Below, piece by piece: positions 27,209 through 33,368 of a DNA stretch of 33,368 bases. This DNA comes from Glaciozyma antarctica PI12. Lineage: Eukaryota > Basidiomycota > Microbotryomycetes > Kriegeriales > Camptobasidiaceae. Position numbers and translations under genes: made by a program. The stretch is taken from contig KZ627147.1 in the NCBI GenBank assembly GCA_002917775.1, forward strand, positions 1 through 33,368, in the 5' to 3' direction. The notes beneath the pieces were generated by a model, which saw nothing but the letters and a program-made list of their open reading frames with translations, was not told where the DNA came from and did no database searches. Every line of letters starts with the position of its first letter. Position 1 is the stretch's first letter.

Positions 27209-29917
27209 CCGCCGCCAACGCGCCTCCCATGACCCTTGCCTCAACTCTCCACTTTCTTCAAACGGAGCATCGGCGGTATGCACGGGATCGGAACGAGTGG
27301 GAGATTGAGCGGGCAGAGATGCGGGCGAGAATCGCTCTGCTCGAAGGCGAGAAGCGCGGGAACGAAGGCGCGCTGAGGGACTTGGGACGGAGGTGCAAGA
27401 TGCTCGAGAACGCTCTGCGAGGAGAGAGGTGCGTGCCGTAGTACGCTGACAGTAGGGCTGAGCTAACGAAGGACCGCAGATCCAAGTTCTTGTCGACCAC
27501 GAACGCCCTCAACACCCTCTCCGGACACACTCCTTCCCCCTCTGGCACGTCCTCCCCCGTCCAGATCCCTGGCCCTCTCCCCGCCGGCATCCCACCAGCC
27601 AAGGTCGCTCAACTCAAGGAGGGCGCTTCCGAGTCGTCTCCGATGGCAACGACGACTTCGACGCTCGGAGTGGCTCCCCCGATCACCATCTCGGCAGCGA
27701 CACCTACGCCGGGAATGCAGAGCCGCGCGCAGTCGAGTCTGAGCGTCAATGGTGGTACGGGGACGTGGGGGACGACGGGAGGTGGAGTCGGGATGGGAAT
27801 CTCGGGAGCAGGAGCGAGGGATCCTAGGGGCAAGGCGAGAAGTCGGGACTACCTCAAGCAGTGCGTTGTCGTCGTTCGTAGTCGCGAGTACAGGGCTGTA
27901 GCTAATCTTATTGCTCGCACGCAGATGCCTGCAGGAGATCACCTACCTCACCTCGACGACGACTCTCAACCCCCTCTCTGCCACCTCGTTCGCAGCGCCC
28001 AACCTCCCTCGACCGCGCAAGACTCTCCCTGATCAACTCCCCACCACGATTCTCCCTCGCCCACCCGTCCCAGCCGACGCTCCCGCCCCCTCCCTCGCCA
28101 CAGCTACCTCCTTCGAGCTTCCCCCGCCTCACCCCATCACGAGCTTCCCTAGCGACCCACCCAGCGCGTTCGTCCCACTCAAGCGCCAGATCTCCCAGCC
28201 TGGAACTCCGAGCGATCGGTCTATCGAAGGAACGCAGGAGACGGCCACGACAGCGAAGGACTACCCTCCCTCCTTCCTCCCCCCTCCCTCTCCTCCGATA
28301 AGCCCTCCTTCACACCTCCAACCGACGTGCCCGAAGGGCGGAGAGGATCGTTCAGTGGTCCGCCTGGCGAGGGGGATCGATTGACGGCTATTTTCAAGCC
28401 CGAGTCGAGCGAGGAGTGGCAGGAGAGGTTGAAGAAGGCGGGGGATAGGGCGTACCCTGAGAGCGAGGGGGAGAAGCGTTTTGAGGATGCTGAGGGTGGG
28501 GAGAAGGTGGTGGAGAAGGAGGGGGACGACAGGTTGGAGGGACTCGAGTGGGAGGACGAGAAGAGTGAGGACGGGCAGGTGTGGGAGGTTAAGAGGACTC
28601 TGAGGAGGTGAGCTGTCGACCCCCCGCATCCCCGTTCTATACACCCCCTTCCTCCTTCCTCCTTCCTCCTTCCTCCTTCCTCAGCAACTCTTTATTCCTT
28701 CGTATCCACCGCAAGGCAGTAATAGGAACTTACCCTCCCCCTCTCTCTCTCTCGCGCAAAGTCACCTCGATTCGGTTCGCTGCGTTGCGTTTGCTCAAGA
28801 TGAACTCGCTCTCGTCTCTGGATCCGACGACATGACGCTCAAGTTCTGGCGACTGAACCCTCGCAGTCTCGATCCTTCGTACGTCCCTCCCTTTTCCCCC
28901 TCCTCTTCCTTCCTAACATCGCTACAGCTCCCGCTCCTCCATCCCCGAAAGCGAGCCTCAAATCACCTACCGCGGCCACACCTCCTCCATCACCTCCGTC
29001 GTCATCTCCTCCCCCCAATCGCGCCTCTACTCCGCCTCTCTCGACAGCACAATCAAAGCCTGGTCGATCCCGTCCTCGACGCGCGACACGTACGCTTCCT
29101 ACGACGCCTCGATGGAAGTGACGACGTTCGAAGGCCACACGGACGGCGTCTGGGCTCTCGCGCTACTCGGGCGGGGAGAGGATGTCGATAGTATCCTTGC
29201 GAGCGCATCGGCGGATGGGTCGGTCAAGCTTTGGAGCACGGAGAGGCCTGATGCGCAGTCGATTTTGTCGTGGGAGTATGGTGGGACGGAGGGGGAGAGT
29301 GGGAAGAGGAGGAAGGTCCCGCCGACGGCTTTGGCGCCTGTGGGGGTGGATAGGCTCGCGGTGGCGTATGCGGATTCAGTGGTCAAGATTTTCGAGTACA
29401 GGACGGGGAAGGAGGTGCTTAGGCTTAAGAGCGATGAGACGTATGGTGCGTCCTCGGCTGATCTTCAGGCGGAGCGAAGCTGACTTTCGATTTCTTCGCA
29501 GATGGAACGCCGCTCACGCAGATCAACAGCGTCGTCGCGCACCCGACTCTTCCAATCATCGCAACCGCACATGAGGACAAGTACATCCGCTTCTTCGACT
29601 CCAACACCGGTTCGTCCTCTCCCTCTCCCGCCCGAACCCACGCTGAACCCCTCACAGGCGACTGCACCCACTCCTTCGTCGCCCACCTCGACGGCGTCAC
29701 CTCCATCTCCCTCGACCCCTCTGGGAAATCCCTCGTCTCAGTCGGGCACGATACGAGCGTTCGGTTCTGGGACCTTGAGAGCATGGCTTGCGTGCAGGAG
29801 GTCGCAACGCATAGGGCTAAATCGGCGGAGGGGATTTTGGACGTGCGGTTTCATCCGACGCTGCCTTTCGTGGCGACGGCGGGAGCGGATGGGACGGTTA
29901 AGATTTGGGGAATGTGA
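27022..29917 (+). CDS. Striatin, STRIPAK regulatory subunit (coiled coil + WD40)
   Basis: Scaffold and PP2A B'''-type subunit of the STRIPAK complex (fungal PRO11/Far8 type), acting in cell fusion, development and growth signalling. Exons: 27022-27428, 27480-27860, 27925-28607, 28762-28878, 28928-29445, 29502-29609, 29658-29917. N-terminal part: a poly-Gln tract, then MTLASTLHFLQTEHRRYARD and a coiled coil through LGRRCKMLENALRGERSKFL, the typical striatin start; RSRDYLKQCLQEITYLTS follows. The C-terminal WD repeats include HLDSVRCVAFAQDELALVSG, TYRGHTSSITSVVISSPQSR, FEGHTDGVWALALLGRGEDV, VVAHPTLPIIATAHEDKYIR, FVAHLDGVTSISLDPSGKSL and FHPTLPFVATAGADGTVKIW. The frame slips once near a C6 run at about 28280 within low-complexity sequence (YPPSFLPP to SLSSDKPSFTPPTDVPEG); no splice site explains it. 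Start ATG at 27022 chosen as the first in-frame one after the leader intron. Confidence 0.92.
27121..27207 (+). repeat. CAG/CAA poly-glutamine tract in striatin
   Basis: A mixed CAG/CAA run with a few interruptions (His, Ala, Met, Asn) encodes more than 20 glutamines just before the striatin coiled coil. CAA interruptions usually dampen slippage, yet length polymorphism is likely. Confidence 0.95.
28608..28761 (+). other. 154-nt striatin intron with CCTTCCT repeats
   Basis: GTGAGC donor at 28608 and AAG acceptor ending 28761 join RR-S-HLDSVRC in phase. It contains five perfect copies of CCTTCCT (28647-28681) and a (CT)n run (28741-28753). Pyrimidine-only repeats inside an intron may help 3' splice-site choice at the unusual AAG acceptor. 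Confidence 0.7.
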
Positions 29918-30075
29918 AGAAGGGTTGGTGCTGCAGCAGTATACGAAATCGTATACCCTTTCCGAAGAGCTTCTCGGTCCTTTGTAACAGCACTTTATTC
30001 ACGTCTACAAAGCCACTTCGATTCGAAAAGAGTACATCAAACTGCTATCACCACCCTCCTCACAAGCTCACACAC
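29918..30075. terminator. Convergent 3' ends, striatin / butanediol dehydrogenase
   Basis: 158 bp separate the stop codons of two convergent genes, so both transcript ends must form in or across this stretch, with possible antisense overlap. No canonical AATAAA; TGTAACAGCAC and TTTATTC at about 29983-30000 are the AT-richest words. Confidence 0.4.
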
Positions 30076-31863
30076 TCACTCCGGCTCCCCTCCCGTGACC
30101 GAAACGAGGATCTTGACGTGATTCTCCGTATTGTTAATAAGCTCATGGAATCCCTTCTCGACGACGTCCTCGAGCGCGATCTTCGCCGTGACGAATCCTG
30201 CGAAAAATCTATCAGCGAGGAACGAGCGAGGTGAGGGAGAACGGACCTTCGAGGTTGATCTTGCCGCTGGAGAGGGATTCGATGGCGGACTTGTGGTTGT
30301 TCTTGTAGCAGATTACACCTGCGAAGATGTTAGCGCAGTAGAGAGGGGAGGAGCGAGCGAGCGAACCTTTGAGCGTCTTCTCGCCGAGAACGAGGCAGTT
30401 CATGTCGATCTGAGAGTTCGTCAGCTCGTTGTCTTCACGGAAACACCGCCGAGACTCACCCGAGGCTTCGTACTGGATTGACTGTCCATCAGGGACGACA
30501 TCCCAACGCCAGCCCAGCGAGAGACTCACCTCCAAATCGCCACATTCACACAAACTCCCTTGGGCCTCAACGCAGCGATCGCAGCATTAATCGTCACCTC
30601 CAGCCCCGCGCAGTCAAAGCTAACGTCGACTCCCAAATCGTCTCCTCCCGTTAACTCGCGGCAATCTTCGACGATGCTGTGCTCCTTCGGGTTGAGGATG
30701 TGGTGCGCTCCGGCTTTGGCGGCCATGCTGCGACGAGTGGCGGAGGGTTCCGAGCAGATGACTTGGCTTTGAACGTAATGCGATTAGAGAGGTACGATAG
30801 AGTGAGGGGAGAGGACGGACCTGGCGCCGAGAGCGACAAGAGTCTTGATCACAAAACAACCGATAGGTCCTGCTCCTGCTCACGCGTCTCAGTACGAACA
30901 AACGAGGAAGGCGGAAAGGCCGTACCGAGGACGAGAGCCGTATCTCCCTTCTTCATCCCGCTCTGCTCTACGGCGTGCATAGCGACCGCGAGGGGTTCTA
31001 CCATCGCTCCGTATTGCACTCCTCGATCTCGGTCAGCGATTTCGTCTCTCAAGTTCGAGTAGGAGACTCACAGGAGACGTTGTCGGGGAGCGCATGGAGG
31101 TATCCCTCGTCCGTGCAGATGTACTCTGCCAATCCTCCGCCGAAGCCGCTCAATCCGATGAAGCCGAGGCTGCTGCAGGCGTTGTTGTACTCCTTGCTGC
31201 AAGCGTAGCACTGCGAAATCGTCAGCCATACCTCCTGTAATTGGAAGGAGAGACGGACATTGTGGCACGAGATGACTGGCTCACTGCGACCCACCTCGTC
31301 AGCCGAGCGAAACAGGACGAAGCGAGGAAGAACGCACACGACAACTCTGTCTCCAATCTTCCAAGCTCCCTTAACCTCCTCTCCGACCTCGGTGATTGTT
31401 CCAGAGAACTCTGTCGCAACGGCGTAAGCTCTACGAAGCGAGAGGGCGAGCGGAAGACGCACCGTGACCGAGGCAGATGGGGAGTTTCTCCTGCGTAACG
31501 GCGTGCGCTTTCTGCGTCGTCGGGCAGAGGATAGGTCCCGCTTTGTCCCACGCTCGTCAGCTTTGCTCAGAGCAGCAGGGGGAGGGTCGACACACCTTCG
31601 TATTCGTGCAAGTCGGTCCTGGCGAGGTCTGGGGTCAGCGGCGTTTCTCAGGTGTTCTTCTCCTCGCAAGGAGGAGGAGGGAGAGCTCGCCCGCAGATCC
31701 CACACCTGCGAAGACGACGGAGGCGTCAGAACGTTCAAGCTCGACCGAAGGTGGGGACGAGCTACCAAGCGATCTTGATCTTGACCTGACCAGGTTGAGG
31801 TGTAGGGACCTCGACGTCCTCGATACGGATGTCCTTTGCTCCGTAGTACATGGCGGCTTTCAT
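30076..31863 (-). CDS. BDH1: Zinc-dependent 2,3-butanediol dehydrogenase-type enzyme (MDR family)
   Basis: Medium-chain zinc dehydrogenase close to yeast (R,R)-butanediol dehydrogenase, interconverting acetoin/diacetyl and butanediol with NAD(H); related sugar-alcohol substrates cannot be excluded. ATG at 31863 (MKAAMYYGAKDIRIEDVEVP), stop at 30076-30078. Landmarks: catalytic zinc Cys in WCGICGTDLHEY, GHEFSGTITEVG, structural zinc motif C-x2-C-x2-C-x7-C (CHNCYACSKEYNNAC), SLGFIGLSGFGGGLAEYI, QYGAMVEPLAVAMHAVEQSG, cofactor domain DTALVLG...GPIGCFVIKTL, HILNPKEHSIVEDCRELTGG, DVSFDCAGLEVTINAAIAAL, and the end VEKGFHELINNTENHVKILV. About ten short introns. The intron at 31619-31690 has a GC donor (GG^GCGAGC...GCCAG^G), giving C-G-I-C-G-T-D in phase. 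No targeting signal; likely cytosolic. Confidence 0.92.
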
Positions 31864-32144
31864 TCTTGCTGTCGTCGTGTTGAGCAGGTGTGGTTTAAGG
31901 AGAAGAGAGGGAGGAGGCCGGGGAACAGGAGCCGCGCCGGTGTCGATCGAATGGTGCCGGCTTCGCTTGGAACGATGAGCAGTTCGGTCACGCGTAGAAT
32001 CACGCGTCTTTTGTCGTAGGCTGCTAGCTCGCCGCGATAGCGAGGAAGGACGAGATTGGCCACGGCGCCGAGAGAGAGTGGGGGGAGCAGAGTGGGGGAG
32101 CACAGCGCGACGAGCGAAGACAGCGACCCTCGGCCGGGCTTGAA
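31864..32144. other. Intergenic, butanediol dehydrogenase promoter
   Basis: 281 bp between two minus-strand genes. The frame of the dehydrogenase stays open upstream of its ATG (about 95 codons), but that extension is Arg/Ser-rich and unlike the family, so I treat it as leader and promoter. Confidence 0.45.
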
Positions 32145-33139
32145 TCACAGGGCGAACCGTTCCATGAACACAGGGCCCTCCAAGACCACGTCCACGCCTG
32201 TCCAGCCTTCTTCTGAGCCTACTCCAAGCGCCCTCAGCCTCCTCCGCAAGACCGTCTCGAGCTGCTCGCGAACCTCCGCCGCAGGGGGTACTCCTTCGAC
32301 GCTGGAGGGAAAGCTAAACGCCAGAAAAGTGTGCCTAAATTATCGCATCAGCAGGTGGTTCAAGAGAGGGAGGAAGCGAACGCACGGCTCCTGATCATTG
32401 CGAAGGAGAAGCGCCCGAACGAGCATGAGGTCGTCCCTGCCTCCCAGACAATTCGAGTTGCTGTCGCCGAGCCAGTACACGACGGGGTATTCGAGTAGAA
32501 ACCCGGCGAGAGCGATGAGGAGTGAGGTGTGTTGAAGTGTGGGGAGGATGAGGAGGACGAAGGAGGAGGAGGCGGATGATTCGGTGATCGTTTCAAGTAA
32601 AAGCCGGAGGGGAAGCGGTACTGCATGCAGCTGCGGGGAGTTGGAGTCAGATGTAGCCATGTAAATAGTCCGTGGGAGAAAGATCGGCTTACAAGACGAG
32701 GAGAAGAACCACCGACGTCGAGTAGGAGAGGTGGCGCACCGCAGATGCGAAGCAGGAGGAGGACGCGGTTAAGGATGAAGGTCTGCGACGAATCCGACTC
32801 GTACAGGACAACAAGCTGTCCCAAGAATGTGTCAAGCTGTAGTGCGAGGAGAGCGTCAGCTCTGCTGTCACCAGAGTGGAAAGGAGAATGCACCTTCGGC
32901 AGCTCGACCGCCAGGCGTCTCGCTCGCTCTTCCTCGACGAGAAGGGTGTCAATAAGAAGCCCAGTTCTACATTGCACGGCAGCGTCAGCGGTCAACCCTT
33001 CCGCTGGATAGTCGGCAACGCACCTCATCCCCAGCGCGACTGCCCAAATGTCTCCGGCCAGAGCAGCGTGGCGGCCCTTGGACCGGCCAAGAACTTGCTG
33101 GAGGAGGTTAAGGAGCTCAATAGGGATTTCTGGAACCAT
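32145..33139 (-). CDS. C1orf74/DUF4504-like conserved protein
   Basis: ATG at 33139 (MVPEIPIELLNLLQQVLGRS), stop at 32145-32147; five inferred exons. After LAGDIWAVALGMR a short intron leads to TGLLIDTLLVEEERARRLAV, then LDTFLGQLVVLYESDSSQTF, ILNRVLLLLRICGAPPLLLD, LHAVPLPLRLLLETITESSA, LAGFLLEYPVVYWLGDSNSN, CLGGRDDLMLVRALLLRND, then HTFLAFSFPSSVEGVPPAAE, ending GPVFMERFAL. The pattern YPVVYWL...NCL...L followed by FSFP recalls the DUF4504 (human C1orf74/UPF0739) family, whose function is unknown; this link is from memory of the motif and is tentative. About 250 residues, soluble. Phases agree at all four introns. Confidence 0.75.
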
Positions 33140-33368
33140 TTTGAGGCTGGCGGCAGGCTTGACTAGGCGAGGAGACGTGGTCTGCTGCAGGGAGAAGTGA
33201 GCTTGCGACGCGAGGAGCTGAGACTCGCGGTGCTCACCCCGCTGCTGCTACGAAGCAGATAGCGCGCAGGACACTTCAGAGCAGTTCCAGACACGGGCAC
33301 GCCCTGCTGGTGAGGTGAGGGAAGGAGCTCAAGACGTGAATCGCTCGCTCCTCTCCTCTTGTTCCCTC
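33140..33368. other. Right edge, no gene seen
   Basis: 229 bp upstream of the DUF4504-like gene: presumably its promoter. No reading frame or motif stands out. Confidence 0.4.

Noticed and set aside
31864-32148. N-terminal extension of the butanediol dehydrogenase frame
   Set aside because: The extension is Arg/Ser-rich and unlike the family; the internal ATG at 31863 matches the normal start MKAAMYYG.

Overview
This is a left chromosome end of a GC-rich, intron-dense fungus. It opens with about 138 bp of the C-rich telomere strand (CCCTAA)n. Genes carry many short introns, mostly 48-65 nt, with GTGCGT/GTGAGT donors, CTAAC/CTGAC branch sites and (C)AG acceptors. Proteins look basidiomycete; gene style and several proteins (PDE1, the R3H/RRM protein, the decarboxylase) best fit a red yeast of the Microbotryomycetes (Rhodotorula/Rhodosporidiobolus-like). 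That placement comes from memory of such proteins, not from a search. I saw no transposon, rRNA, tRNA or CRISPR array.

Layout: 4-141 telomere. 389-2800 (+) low-affinity cAMP phosphodiesterase PDE1, only about 250 bp from the telomere array. 2894-4849 (-) multipass membrane protein of unknown function with a Glu-rich tail. 4850-6602 no confident gene, but a diverged tandem repeat of about 0.3 kb with conserved hairpins and, further on, a hairpin abutting a 10-nt telomere-repeat permutation. 6603-8870 (+) mitochondrial ribosomal protein mL44/MRPL3. 9621-11828 (+) RNA polymerase III subunit RPC82. 11958-14981 (-) long-chain acyl-CoA synthetase. 14982-17545 a 2.5-kb stretch without a recognisable gene. 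17546-20051 (-) PIN4-like RRM + R3H RNA-binding protein. 20562-22528 (-) PLP-dependent decarboxylase. 22677-26180 (+) SCY1-like pseudokinase whose ATG is split by an intron. 27022-29917 (+) striatin. 30076-31863 (-) zinc 2,3-butanediol dehydrogenase-type enzyme. 32145-33139 (-) C1orf74/DUF4504-like protein.

The genes are housekeeping or signalling genes with no operon-like logic. cAMP breakdown (PDE1), STRIPAK signalling (striatin), clathrin/endosome traffic (SCY1-like) and fatty-acid activation share the region without an obvious joint pathway. There is no classical subtelomere of repeats, helicases or expanded families: core genes run almost to the telomere.

Most interesting: (1) the structured non-coding block at 5.5-6.4 kb, including a telomerase-RNA-template-like motif directly 3' of a perfect hairpin; (2) a conserved signalling gene abutting the telomere; (3) three otherwise intact genes whose reading frame slips once at or near a C or G run, pointing to residual sequence error or real lesions; (4) a split start codon, a GC-AG intron and several AAG acceptors; (5) unusually long 5'-proximal introns of about 270-780 nt.
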